In this document: positions 34,201-42,070 of the stretch, piece by piece
Layout of the letters: each line of letters begins with the position of its first letter
Position numbering within the stretch: the first letter of the stretch is position 1
Assembly: GCA_049602155.1 (NCBI GenBank)
Contig: JBMYRH010000010.1
Span: forward strand, 156,267-220,266
Direction: 5' to 3'
DNA: 64,000 nucleotides
DNA from: JBMYRH01 sp049602155
GTDB lineage: Bacteria; Myxococcota_A; UBA9042; PHBI01; JBMYRH01
Translations under genes and position numbers: made by a program
The notes under the pieces: generated by a model
What the model saw: the letters and a program-made list of their open reading frames with translations, nothing else
Told to the model about the DNA's origin: nothing
Database searches by the model: none

Positions 34201-37200
34201 GCGTATGGCCGTGGGCGGCTTGCGCATCCAGGACGGCGATAAAGTCGCCGCTGGTGTCTGGCATCTCGGCCTCGCCAGCCAGCACGGCGCTCACGGGGAC
34301 TGGGGCGCTGACATCTTGCTGCCAGAGGATCAAGGAGGCTTGGGTGCTAGGGTCACGCGAGATCGCGTAGCCTTCTGCCTCCAGCGCGGCGACCAATGGG
34401 GCTGTCCATCGGGACTCGGTGCCCGCAAGCAGCGCGGTGCCTCGCGAGCCCTCGGCTTGATCGCTTGGGAGCAACGCAGCGGGGACCCACGCGCCCTCGT
34501 AACGGTTCAGGGGGGCGTCGTCGTCAGCGCTGTCCGCGATGGCCACGGGGTTCTCAGCGAAGTCGATCAGGTCTTGGATCGTGGGGCTGTTGATCAGCAG
34601 CTCTTGAGGGATGCCCTCAAGGCCGTCGACGGCCTTGGTGATGTCCTCGATGAGGTCGGCGACCATCATGGAGTCAAAGCCGAGATCGTCACCGAGGGTC
34701 ATCTCAGCGCGCAGCGCAGCGCGAGGGTATGCGCTCGTGCGGCTGACGGCTTGCATCACCGTCTCTGCGACCGTGAGGCCTGTGGTGGGCGCCGTGGCCT
34801 CTTCAGGCGCCGCCGCAGTTTGCGTGGCTGCGACAGCGCTGGCAGAGGCTCCAGAGAGCTTCAGCGCGGCACCGGCGTGATCACGGACCGCCCAGTAGAC
34901 CTCGCGTGGGAGGACGGAAGACGGGACGCTCGCGAGCGGGGCGTCTCCCGTGATCGGGCTGATGTCGAGGGCCACGCCTCTCACCCAGAGCTCAGCCAAC
35001 GAGGTGAGCAACGAGGCGCCCCCGTCGTGATCTTCTTTGGAGGCGAGAGAGTAGACAGGCGTGGTGTTGCCGAGGGTGCCGCGCGCGAAGGAGCGGAGGG
35101 GGCCACCGGCGCCCACTTGCAGGTAGAGCTCTGCGCCGAGCTCTGCGCACCGCTCAAGCGCGGTCGTGAAGACGACCGGAGAGGTGGCGTGCGCCTGGAA
35201 GACCTCGCGGGCCTCCTCCGCATCTCGATAGGGGTGGTCGAAGATGCCTGAGGAGACGGGGACCGTAGGGTTGGAGAGCGGCAGTGCGCCGATGACGGCG
35301 CTCAAGTCGAGGGACTCGAAGACCGGTGAATGGAAGCCGTGGGAGACGGCGAGGGGGACAGCCTTGATCTCCTTGGCGTCTGCGGCTGCGGCGACGCGCG
35401 CTACGGCTTCACTCTCGCCACTGATGACGACCTGTCGCGGGTGGTTGATGTTCGCGAGCACCGTCCCCTCGACCAATAAGGACCGAGCGGTCTCGACATC
35501 ACAGACCAGCGCCACCATGGCCCCAGTGTCTCCCTGCATCGCGGCCATGGCTGCACCGCGGGCCGCGACGAAGCGGACGCCGTCCGCGGGGCTCAAGACG
35601 CCGCCGGCGATGGCGGCCGTGAATTCTCCGACCGAGTGCCCCGCGACCACGTCCGCCGTCACGCCGACTTGGTCCAGCAGCTGGGTCAACGCGACGCCGA
35701 CCGAGATCAGCGCGGGCTGACAATTCTCGGTCGCGGTCAGCTCTGTCATCGCGTCGTCGTCCCCGATGGCCTCGGCGCGGCGCTCCGGGTAGAGCAGATG
35801 GGTGATTGGACGCGCCATGGCCTCGGTGACCGCGGCGTCCATAGCGCTCAAGGCCTCTGCGACCACGGGGAAGCGGTCGCGGATGTCAGACAGCATGCCG
35901 ACGCGCTGGGCGCCCTGGCCGGGGTAGAGGAACGCGAGCTTCGGCGCCTGGCGGCCGGCCTCGCCGTAGGTTACGCCTTGCGGGAGTTCTCCGTCGGCGA
36001 AGGCGGTGAGCTTCTCGCACAGCTCGGGGATGGTCGCCGCCACGAGCCCGACGCGTGCGCCTTGCATCCGGCGGACGGCCCACGCACGGGAGACGCCGGC
36101 GACGGTAGCGGTCGAGTCGGCTTCAAGTGCCTTGGCGGTGCGGCGAGCGAGGTCTCTCAGCGTCGCGTCGTCGTCGGCGCTCATGAGCACGAGTTCGGCT
36201 TGCTCTACGGGGGTGACGGGCGCGGTGTCCGAGGCCAGGACGATGTGTACGTTTGTCCCGCCGAAGCCGAAGGAGCTGACCGCGGAGACGCGCTGGTCAG
36301 CCGTCCATTCTTTGGCCTCGGTCAGGATCTCAAAGGGGCTCTCGGCGAGCCCGAGGTCCTCTTTCGGGGCCTCGAAGTTGGCCATCGGTGGCCGCGTCCG
36401 GTGGTGCATCGCCAGGGTCGCGCGGATGACGCCGGCCATCCCCGCGGCGCTCATCGTGTGGCCGACGTTGGCCTTTGAGGAGCCGAGGGTGACCTGGGTC
36501 GCCTCGTCACCAAAGGCGCTCAACAGCCCCTCGAACTCGATCTTGTCCCCGACGCTCGTGCCCGTGCCGTGCGCTTCGACGTAGCCGAGCGCCGCTCGCG
36601 GAATGCCGGCATCGCGCCACGCTCGTTCGATGACGTCGATCTGGCCGCTCTTGACCGGGGCCATCGGGCCCTCACCACCGCCGTCGTTGTTCATCCCGAC
36701 GCCCGCGATGACGCCGTAGATGCGATCCCCTGCGGCGACCGCGTCTTCGACGCGCTTGAGCATGATCACGCCGCAGCCGTCGCCTTCGACGAACCCATCG
36801 GCGCGTGAGTCAAAGGGGAGACATTGGCCCGTGCGGCTCATCGCACCGACGCGGGAGAAGGCGACGTGATGCTCGGGGGTCAGGCAGATGTAGACGCCGC
36901 CAGCGAGGGCGCAGTCGACTTGGCCTGTGCGGAGGGCGGCGACAGCGTCCGCGAGGGCGACGAGGGCGGAGGCACATGCGGCGTCTACCGTGTAGGCGGG
37001 GCCCTTAATTCGAAGCTCTTGGGCGACGGTCGCGGCGATCATGTTGCTCAGCCCACCGGGCGCCGTGAAGGGGCGCGAGGGGAGGACACGGTTCGCGATA
37101 TTGGCCAGGGTGGCCGGGTCCTCAGGGGCCTCACCGAAGGCTCCGGTGGCCATCATCTGCGCGGTCAAGCGCGAGCTGATGAGGGTGCGGTACTCCATGG

Positions 37201-37588
37201 CGGTGACGCCCATGTAGACGCCGGTCTGCGTGGGGATGCTCCCGGCGTCGTAGCCGGCGTCCTCGACCGCGGCCAGGCAGATCTCGAGCCCCAAGCGCTG
37301 CTGGGGATCCATGACCTCCACGCGGCGCGGGGGGATCTGGAGCGCGATGGCCGGGAACGAGCGCACGTCATCGATGAACCCGCCAGCGGGGGCGTAGCTC
37401 TTATCCGTGGCGCGAGGGTTGGCGTCGAAGAATGCCTCAGCATCCCAGCGATCCGCCGGCACGGGACCGAAGCCATCGCGGCCCTCGGTGATCATCTCCC
37501 AGTAGGCTTGGAGATCCTGAGCCCCGGCGAAACGACACCCCATGCCAACGACGGCGATACCACCGCCTGAGCGATCTTGGCGTCCCAT
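31238..37588 (-). CDS. Iterative-type PKS with terminal alpha-oxoamine synthase domain (KS-AT-ACP-KR-DH-AOS)
   Basis: A 2116-aa megasynthase. KS (10-450): Cys205 in DAACASA, His340 in EAHGTGT and His377 in NVGHT. AT (550-850): Ser652 in GHSVGE, with GFHS downstream suggesting malonyl. ACP (940-1015): Ser973 in GFDSMM. KR (1215-1440): TGGTRGIG and YGAGN with Tyr1361. DH (1455-1690): His1464 in HAVAGKPVLP and Asp1615 in FDSAMQ. There is no ER. The last 400 residues are a PLP alpha-oxoamine synthase (NFSSYNYLGL, MVDEAHSFG, PLP Lys1959 in GTMSKSLASMGG) of the BioF/serine palmitoyltransferase family. The KS-AT-ACP-KR-DH order matches PUFA, enediyne and heterocyst-glycolipid type iterative synthases. 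AOS would release the chain by decarboxylative condensation with an amino acid, giving a 2-amino-3-ketone. Confidence 0.93.
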   Translation of the reverse strand: MGRQDRSGGGIAVVGMGCRFAGAQDLQAYWEMITEGRDGFGPVPADRWDAEAFFDANPRATDKSYAPAGGFIDDVRSFPAIALQIPPRRVEVMDPQQRLGLEICLAAVEDAGYDAGSIPTQTGVYMGVTAMEYRTLISSRLTAQMMATGAFGEAPEDPATLANIANRVLPSRPFTAPGGLSNMIAATVAQELRIKGPAYTVDAACASALVALADAVAALRTGQVDCALAGGVYICLTPEHHVAFSRVGAMSRTGQCLPFDSRADGFVEGDGCGVIMLKRVEDAVAAGDRIYGVIAGVGMNNDGGGEGPMAPVKSGQIDVIERAWRDAGIPRAALGYVEAHGTGTSVGDKIEFEGLLSAFGDEATQVTLGSSKANVGHTMSAAGMAGVIRATLAMHHRTRPPMANFEAPKEDLGLAESPFEILTEAKEWTADQRVSAVSSFGFGGTNVHIVLASDTAPVTPVEQAELVLMSADDDATLRDLARRTAKALEADSTATVAGVSRAWAVRRMQGARVGLVAATIPELCEKLTAFADGELPQGVTYGEAGRQAPKLAFLYPGQGAQRVGMLSDIRDRFPVVAEALSAMDAAVTEAMARPITHLLYPERRAEAIGDDDAMTELTATENCQPALISVGVALTQLLDQVGVTADVVAGHSVGEFTAAIAGGVLSPADGVRFVAARGAAMAAMQGDTGAMVALVCDVETARSLLVEGTVLANINHPRQVVISGESEAVARVAAAADAKEIKAVPLAVSHGFHSPVFESLDLSAVIGALPLSNPTVPVSSGIFDHPYRDAEEAREVFQAHATSPVVFTTALERCAELGAELYLQVGAGGPLRSFARGTLGNTTPVYSLASKEDHDGGASLLTSLAELWVRGVALDISPITGDAPLASVPSSVLPREVYWAVRDHAGAALKLSGASASAVAATQTAAAPEEATAPTTGLTVAETVMQAVSRTSAYPRAALRAEMTLGDDLGFDSMMVADLIEDITKAVDGLEGIPQELLINSPTIQDLIDFAENPVAIADSADDDAPLNRYEGAWVPAALLPSDQAEGSRGTALLAGTESRWTAPLVAALEAEGYAISRDPSTQASLILWQQDVSAPVPVSAVLAGEAEMPDTSGDFIAVLDAQAAHGHTPDVLLLAREDDLWAAGPAGALRAVAKDWTDATIKALHVDPTMGASSLAQAALAELGSPDQTTDVRLSPEGRFVRGMTLIAPTALEQPRWEPDAADTVLVTGGTRGIGLKLARRIATSGAKVLLLGRSAPSDEATVFIGASRGQVQAVRADVTDRATITEALKGHAVTAVIHAAGLLADGPLGDVPAERGHMARMVKAKGFLNVISAAGSGLEVALGIGSWAGRFGNRHQCHYGAGNAQLASLAKAMPDRLRAVVPEFGPWSSSEMVATIPPAVQNAMRSAGIDFVGDAAGLGALLDDLYEGRGSFVRGRRVQTTSRLATTEETLSVDTHPYLLDHAVAGKPVLPLAGATDLMAELAAVPIPFEVRDLTLFQGISVTSPLAVQCSVNGDTVELRQGEKGTLSYRATIRPLTEEIVVPTLDESGAEPTLPLGTFYQDVTFHGPMLQGIASIDGVGEHFVRGTLNVGQPSTWIPGTPRDAWTVDPLVFDSAMQLCAYVAWTRFGRAGTPVGFERYLQLRPMPKAGTVTAEVTFGDADGDHFSANLAIRDSEGALIARVEEVSAQLVEVEVDGAGDGMEDFEVKAEWVDPAEWPGYKDLAMRLKGAEMMGLENPYFDVHQGTARNTSLIDGREVINFSSYNYLGLSGDARIREDVSEAMATYGTSVSASRIASGQRPFHVALEQGLAKALGVDDAIAFPSGHATNVTTIGHLFGPNDLIIHDELIHDSCLQGIKLSGAARRGFKHDDADDLVSQLRELRPHYEKVLILIEGVYSMDGDIADLPAFVDIKERFGCMLMVDEAHSFGTIGETGCGIREHFGIDARRVDIWMGTMSKSLASMGGWIAGRKELIEYMRYTTPGFVFAAGMTPTLGQAALSALGLMHEEPWRVQQLQDRSKFFYEALKSRGVDTGDALGESPVIPAITGDSMQAMMLSQRLLERGINAKPIVFPAVAEDAARLRLFMCALHTEEELEYAAETIATELAVVRSELTQ

Positions 37589-37663
37589 GACGTGTCCTCT
37601 GTAAGGAGAGCGGCCGGGGGGATCGAGAAAGAGCCTCGTCGATCCCGCCGACGCGAGCGCGAC

Positions 37664-37909
37664 TTATGCCGCGTTGCGGATCAGACCAGCGAGGTCCTCG
37701 AGGCGATTGACCTGCGCGAGGTCCTCGTCTGGGAACGTCACGCCCATCTCCTCCTCGATGTAGCCCACCATCTCCATGGTCGACACGGAGTCGATGGAGA
37801 GGTCCTTCATCTTGAGGCTCATGTCGAGGGGCTCATCGTTCTTGTTCCAGCCAGGCGCGACGCTGTTAAGCGCGGCCGTGACGAGCTGAAGAATGCGGTC
37901 GTCGTTCAT
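37664..37909 (-). CDS. Stand-alone acyl carrier protein
   Basis: An 81-aa ACP with a strong GAGGAG before its ATG. The phosphopantetheine Ser is in LSIDSVSTMEM; helix II continues MVGYIEEEMG. It lies between the methyltransferase (11-base gap) and the PKS (75-base gap). With FAAL upstream it probably carries the starter acyl chain to the PKS ketosynthase, and may be the substrate of the CFA-like enzyme. Confidence 0.92.
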   Translation of the reverse strand: MNDDRILQLVTAALNSVAPGWNKNDEPLDMSLKMKDLSIDSVSTMEMVGYIEEEMGVTFPDEDLAQVNRLEDLAGLIRNAA

Positions 37910-37920
37910 AGTCGTTCTCC

Positions 37921-38769
37921 TCAATCGATCCGGCGCAGCGCGTACTGTGCCAGGCTCTGGTAGTGCTTGTTGAATCCGTTGACACAGGTGCCGAGGTAGC
38001 GGTCGTAGTCCTCGTAGACCTCGTCGCCCCACTTGGAGCGGATGAGGTCCTCGTTGAGCTGCAGACGGCGCTGCCACTCGGCGCAGGTCTTGCTGTAGTC
38101 CTCGCGGCGCGTCTTGATCTCCATGATCTCCCAGTAGGGATTGACGGCCTTGACGACATCCTCGAGCCGGAGCGAGAGGCCACCGGGGAAGATCTTGTAG
38201 GTCACGAACCCAATATCCTCGAGGTCCTTCTTGTTCCGCGGCACGCGGTTACGAAGGATGGTCTGGAGCCCAAACCAAGCCCCGGGGTTGGTCCACTGCC
38301 AGGCCTTCTTGAAGTAGTCGCGGTAGGCCGCGATGTGCGCGCCCTCTCGCGCCTCTTCAGGCGTCGCGATGTGCTCCATCATGCAGATCGAGATCACCGA
38401 GTCGAACTTCTCCTCGGGCTCAAAATCGCGGAAGTCGCAGACGATGGCCTTCGCGCCAGGCATCTCGCGGCTCTCGATCTCGGCGTGCTGTGAACGGCTC
38501 AGCGTGATGCCAGTCGCATCTTTGACGCCCTTGAAGCACGTCAAGTACTCCAAGTTGGCGCCCCAACCGCAGCCGATGTCCAAGACGCGCTTGTTCACGT
38601 CGACGTGGGCGGCGTTGTACAGCCACTCAAGCTTCGCGTTCTGCGCCTCTTCGAGGCTGTCAGTGCCGTCGTAGATGCCACAGGTGTAGTTCATGCGCTC
38701 GTCCAGCCAAAGCCGGAAGAACTCGTTCGAGACGTCGTAAGAGACCTCGACTTCTTCCTGGGTGCTCAT
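37921..38769 (-). CDS. CFA-synthase-like SAM methyltransferase
   Basis: A 282-aa class I methyltransferase. The ATG at 38769 has GAGGAGGAGGAACACC upstream, much better than an in-frame start at 38805. Sequence features are VSNEFFRLWLDERMNYTCGIYD (family N-terminal block), SAM motif LDIGCGWGANLEYL and a long loop AEIESREMPGAKAI. The family includes cyclopropane fatty acid synthases and mycolic acid methyltransferases, which act on unsaturated acyl chains by methyl addition or cyclopropanation. Location between FAAL and ACP suggests it modifies the acyl starter or the finished lipid. Confidence 0.88.
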   Translation of the reverse strand: MSTQEEVEVSYDVSNEFFRLWLDERMNYTCGIYDGTDSLEEAQNAKLEWLYNAAHVDVNKRVLDIGCGWGANLEYLTCFKGVKDATGITLSRSQHAEIESREMPGAKAIVCDFRDFEPEEKFDSVISICMMEHIATPEEAREGAHIAAYRDYFKKAWQWTNPGAWFGLQTILRNRVPRNKKDLEDIGFVTYKIFPGGLSLRLEDVVKAVNPYWEIMEIKTRREDYSKTCAEWQRRLQLNEDLIRSKWGDEVYEDYDRYLGTCVNGFNKHYQSLAQYALRRID

Positions 38770-38792
38770 GGTGTTCCTCCTCCTCAAAAGGT

Positions 38793-38812
38793 GAGCGGGG
38801 TTCAACCCGCTC
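38793..38812 (-). repeat. Inverted repeat between FAAL and methyltransferase genes
   Basis: GAGCGGG and CCCGCTC pair over seven bases around a six-base loop in the 78-bp gap. It is followed on + by CGGTCATTCGGTC, which shares the CTCGGTC half-site of the four operator-like palindromes near 41 kb. It may be an intercistronic mRNA hairpin. Confidence 0.4.
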
Positions 38813-38847
38813 GGTCATTCGGTCGGGACCGCGGCGGCCCCTTTACC

Positions 38848-40707
38848 TCAGCGCGCGCGCATCGTCGATGAGAACCCGCGCTTCACAGTGTGCGTGACCC
38901 GGCTCACCATCGAGCGCGCCACGTGTCGAGCCAAGACGATCGCCTGGCCCTTGTTGCCCATCGTGCGGACACCTTCGCCGCCTAGCTCACCGCTGATGAA
39001 CTGCTCGCGGCACTTTCGCCGTTGCAGTTTGCCGCTGGTGGTCTTGGGTAACGTCCCTGGCCCCATCAGCTTGATGGCCTTGGGGTTCAGTGAGAATTCC
39101 TCGCGCACGGCGCCGCGGACGATCGCCTCGAGCGCCTCGGGGTCCTCTCCACGCTTGATCTCCGCGACCACGACCAACTCTTCTGTCTGTGCTCCAGGGA
39201 CAGAGAAGCAGATCACGTTGCCCTTGCGGACACCGTCTAGGTCGGCGACGACCCACTCGATGGAGTGAGGGTCGTAGTTGCGGCCATTCAGGATGATGAG
39301 GTCCTTGGCGCGGCCGGTCACGAAGAGCTCGCCGTCGACGAGGTAGCCGAGATCGCCCGTGCGGACGCTGTCGCCCTTGAACGCCTTGGAGGTCGCCTCA
39401 TCGTTCTCGAAGTATCCCGGGGTCACGCTTGGACCTGAGAACACGATCTCGCCGATACACCGGTCCGCGAGCGCGTTCCCCGCGTCGTCGATGATGGTGA
39501 CTGCGTGGCGGGGAAGGGCCCAGCCACACGAGACGAACTCAAGGCTCTTGGTGTCCTCGGACTCGAGCCCCTCACCGTCGACGCTCACCGCGCGGCCGTC
39601 ATCTTGGTAGACCTTCGCGTCGACCACATCGGTGCGGAGCTGCTGATCCAGGCGGTTGAAGCTCATGGCGAGCGTCGCCTCGGCCATGCCGTAGACCGGT
39701 AAGATCGCCTCTGGCTTCAACCCAGCGGGGGCGAAGTGCTCTGCGAAGGCGCGCAGGGTGCCAGGGTGATTGGGCTCAGCACCACAGCCCAGGATGCGGA
39801 CCTGGCTGAGCTCCATTTGCGCGACCTTCTCGGGCTTCGTGCGTTTGACTGCGAGTCCGTAAGCGAAGTTGGGCGCGAAGGTGATCGTCGCCTTGTACTT
39901 GCTCATCAGCTCCATCCAGCATGCGGGGCGCTTGATGAAGGTCATCGTCGGGACGAGCACCGCGTGGAGGCCGCTCGCCAAGGGGCAGAGGACCATCCCG
40001 ATGAGGCCCATGTCGTGGTAGAGCGGGAGCCAGCTCAGGGTGACATCCGTGGGGGCATAGGAGAGGTCCAGCCCATGCTCGGTGATGGTCTGGGTGTTGG
40101 CGCCCAAGTTGCGGTGGGTGACCATCACGCCCTTGGGGGCCGCGGTCGACCCGGAGGTGAACTGCAAGAAGCAGAGGTCGTCTGGGTGCACCTCTTCGAG
40201 GTCTGGCGCGTCGGCCGGTGCGTCACCGGCGAACTTCTCCGTGGTGATGAGCTGATCCAGCTCGTCCACTTTACCCACGAGTGACCACAAGATCGGCTCG
40301 ACCTGCTTGGAGGTGATGAGCATCTTAGCGTGGCCAATCCCCAAGATCCGCGCGGTGTCTCGGATGTAGCTGTCGAGCTTGCCCATCCCGAGGGGCGGGA
40401 AGAGGGGGATAGAGACCAACCCTGCGACGGCGCAGGCGAAGAAGGTCAGCACGAACTCTTCGGGGTCGGGGACGATGATGCCGACTCGGTCGCCCTTCTT
40501 CAGTCCGCGGCTCAGGAGGTGCTTGGCGCGGTTGATGACCGCCGCCTCGATCTCCTCGAAGGTGTAGCTGCGCTCCGACCCGTCGCTCGCCACGAAGACG
40601 TACCCCGCGTCCTTACGTCGCTCGAGGGTTTGAACGCGCTTCAGGGCGTATCCCACCGTCCAGTCGGGCTCGTAGAACTCCGTTTGAATCGGGCTGCTCG
40701 CGGCCAT
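38848..40707 (-). CDS. Fatty-acyl-AMP ligase (FAAL-like)
   Basis: A 619-aa adenylate-forming enzyme. The ATG at 40707 has GCGAGG eight bases upstream; a GTG at 40713 is the alternative. Core motifs are LQFTSGSTAAPKGVMVTH (P-loop), GMAEATLAM, SVRTGDLGYLVDGELFVTGRAKD and LILNGRNYDPHSIE. The last is typical of FAAL enzymes, which activate fatty acids and hand them to an ACP or PKS rather than to CoA. It is the first gene of the PKS operon and would supply the starter acid. Confidence 0.9.
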   Translation of the reverse strand: MAASSPIQTEFYEPDWTVGYALKRVQTLERRKDAGYVFVASDGSERSYTFEEIEAAVINRAKHLLSRGLKKGDRVGIIVPDPEEFVLTFFACAVAGLVSIPLFPPLGMGKLDSYIRDTARILGIGHAKMLITSKQVEPILWSLVGKVDELDQLITTEKFAGDAPADAPDLEEVHPDDLCFLQFTSGSTAAPKGVMVTHRNLGANTQTITEHGLDLSYAPTDVTLSWLPLYHDMGLIGMVLCPLASGLHAVLVPTMTFIKRPACWMELMSKYKATITFAPNFAYGLAVKRTKPEKVAQMELSQVRILGCGAEPNHPGTLRAFAEHFAPAGLKPEAILPVYGMAEATLAMSFNRLDQQLRTDVVDAKVYQDDGRAVSVDGEGLESEDTKSLEFVSCGWALPRHAVTIIDDAGNALADRCIGEIVFSGPSVTPGYFENDEATSKAFKGDSVRTGDLGYLVDGELFVTGRAKDLIILNGRNYDPHSIEWVVADLDGVRKGNVICFSVPGAQTEELVVVAEIKRGEDPEALEAIVRGAVREEFSLNPKAIKLMGPGTLPKTTSGKLQRRKCREQFISGELGGEGVRTMGNKGQAIVLARHVARSMVSRVTHTVKRGFSSTMRAR

Positions 40708-40789
40708 GGTCACTACCTCGCGGTGGGTGGAGAGGGCTCAGGCTTGGGCTCAAGAGTGCCCCGATTTGGACGATCCAAAAGGGCCTGTC

Positions 40790-40811
40790 AACCAAACAGT
40801 TGCTCGGTCAG
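40790..40811 (+). promoter_or_regulatory. Operator-like site 1
   Basis: ACCAAACAGTTGCTCGGTCAG. Its reverse complement closely matches site 3 (CTGACCGAGCAACTGTTYGGT), so it is the same element in inverted orientation. It is the site nearest to the FAAL start. Confidence 0.55.
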
Positions 40812-40878
40812 AGCGGTCGCTGCGGCCGGGCGTTCTTTTGAGAGCGTCGCTGCGAAATGCGTTACGCGATAGGGACTT

Positions 40879-40900
40879 ACAGAGCGAGCGCTCGGTCTGT
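40879..40900 (+). promoter_or_regulatory. Operator-like site 2
   Basis: A 22-bp palindrome, ACAGAGCGAGC followed by GCTCGGTCTGT, with a single mismatched pair. Size and symmetry fit a TetR-type dimer site. Confidence 0.6.
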
Positions 40901-40995
40901 GCCCGCTTATCTGATTGGCCCGGTTTGCCCAGTATCTTTATCCCGCAATGATCTCCCCGACGTTAGCGGGTTTGGAACGTGTTTCATTTTAGTGG

Positions 40996-41018
40996 CCTGA
41001 CCGAGCAACTGTTCGGTG
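40996..41018 (+). promoter_or_regulatory. Operator-like site 3
   Basis: ACCGAGCA-AC-TGTTCGGT within CCTGACCGAGCAACTG and onward, with one mismatch between the halves. It is nearly the reverse complement of site 1. Confidence 0.55.
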
Positions 41019-41116
41019 GTGGCGCCCTCACCGGGCCCGGTACCGCCGGGGTGAGGGGGACCAAGGGGCCTAGGTTCATTCGGTGAGAAGGATCATTCGC
41101 GGACAAAAATACCTGA

Positions 41117-41137
41117 GCGAGCGAGCGCTCGGTCTGA
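41117..41137 (+). promoter_or_regulatory. Operator-like site 4
   Basis: GCGAGCGAGCGCTCGGTCTGA shares the AGCGAGCGCTCGGTCTG core exactly with site 2. It lies 100 bp before the SDR start. Confidence 0.6.
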
Positions 41138-41236
41138 CGAATGGCCCTGAAATCGTGATCAGAGTTGGGGCTTTCCAACCGAAGATCGGCGGTGCATAGT
41201 CCGCGCCCGACTGGCGGGTCGCTCATGGAGGATGCG

Positions 41237-42067
41237 ATGAATCATTTCCGAGGCAAGAAGGTCTTCATCACCGGTGGCTCAAGCGGCATCGGAGCCGCCG
41301 CTGCGCGCTTGTTGGCGAGCTGGGGCGCTCATGTCTGGATCGGCGCCCGTGGCGAGGCGAAGCTCGCGTCTGCCCTCGAGGGTGTGCGCGCCGCAGCGGC
41401 GGATGACAGCCAAATCTTTGGTTCGACCGCAGTGGACGTCAGCGACAAGGCCTCTGTCGAGGCGGCGGCCTCTGAGGTCTTGGCTGGGCTTGGTGGCCTG
41501 GACATCCTCATCAACAACGCGGGCATCGCCCACCCCGCGACGGTCTTGGAGACCCCTGACGAGGTCTTCGACAGCATGATGCAGGTGAACTACTTCGGCA
41601 CGGTCAACGTGACGCGCGCCTTTCTCCCGCACTTCTACGCTCAAAAGCACGGTCATGTGTGCAACGTGGGCTCGATGCTCGGGTTCATGGGCATCTATGG
41701 CTACACCGCGTATGCCTCGAGCAAGTACGCGATCACCGGGTTCTCGGATTGCCTCCGTCAAGAGTTCATCGACCATGGGATCGGCATCACCGTGGTCTTC
41801 CCGCCGGACACAGACACGCCGCAATTGGCGGCCGAGAACGCCATCAAGCCCCCCGAGACGAAGGCCATCGCCGGTGAGGTCAAGATGATGAGCGCGGAGG
41901 CGGTCGCCGGCGCGATGCTCAAGGGGATCGCCAAGGGCACCTATCACGTGGTCCCCGGGTTCATGGGCGGCTTCACCTACTGGGCATATCGACACATGCC
42001 CTGGCTGGTCCGCGTCATCATCGACGGCGCGCTCAAGAGCTACCGTAAGAAGAACCCGCTCTCCTGA
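41237..42067 (+). CDS. 3-ketosphinganine reductase-like SDR
   Basis: A 276-aa short-chain dehydrogenase; the ATG at 41237 has GGAGG five bases upstream. NADPH motif TGGSSGIG, then NNAG and the catalytic YTAYASSKYA. The block FPPDTDTPQLAAENAIKPPET closely parallels the PPDTDTPGxxEENxxKPxET region that marks eukaryotic 3-ketodihydrosphingosine reductase (KDSR). A hydrophobic C-terminal segment (FMGGFTYWAYRHMPWLVRVIIDG) suggests membrane association, as in KDSR. It would reduce the 3-keto group of the amino-ketone released by the PKS oxoamine synthase domain. Divergent from the PKS operon, convergent with the desaturase. Confidence 0.88.
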   Translation: MNHFRGKKVFITGGSSGIGAAAARLLASWGAHVWIGARGEAKLASALEGVRAAAADDSQIFGSTAVDVSDKASVEAAASEVLAGLGGLDILINNAGIAHPATVLETPDEVFDSMMQVNYFGTVNVTRAFLPHFYAQKHGHVCNVGSMLGFMGIYGYTAYASSKYAITGFSDCLRQEFIDHGIGITVVFPPDTDTPQLAAENAIKPPETKAIAGEVKMMSAEAVAGAMLKGIAKGTYHVVPGFMGGFTYWAYRHMPWLVRVIIDGALKSYRKKNPLS

Positions 42068-42070
42068 GCC

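Larger units (their letters stand above)
40708..41236. promoter_or_regulatory. 529-bp divergent regulatory region with four operator-like palindromes
   Basis: No gene lies here. The region separates the FAAL-PKS operon (left) from the KDSR-like SDR (right). It contains four related palindromic sites built from CGAGC and GCTCGGT halves (40790-40811, 40879-40900, 40996-41018, 41117-41137), arranged almost symmetrically. It also holds an 8-bp inverted repeat CCCTCACC/GGTGAGGG (41025-41032 and 41050-41057) that may fold in the SDR mRNA leader. This is the most site-rich regulatory region of the window and should contain both promoters. Confidence 0.7.

Noticed and set aside
41025..41057. CCCTCACC/GGTGAGGG hairpin as a terminator of the FAAL operon
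   Set aside because: It lies upstream of both divergent genes and has no T-run, so it cannot terminate either; a leader hairpin is more likely.
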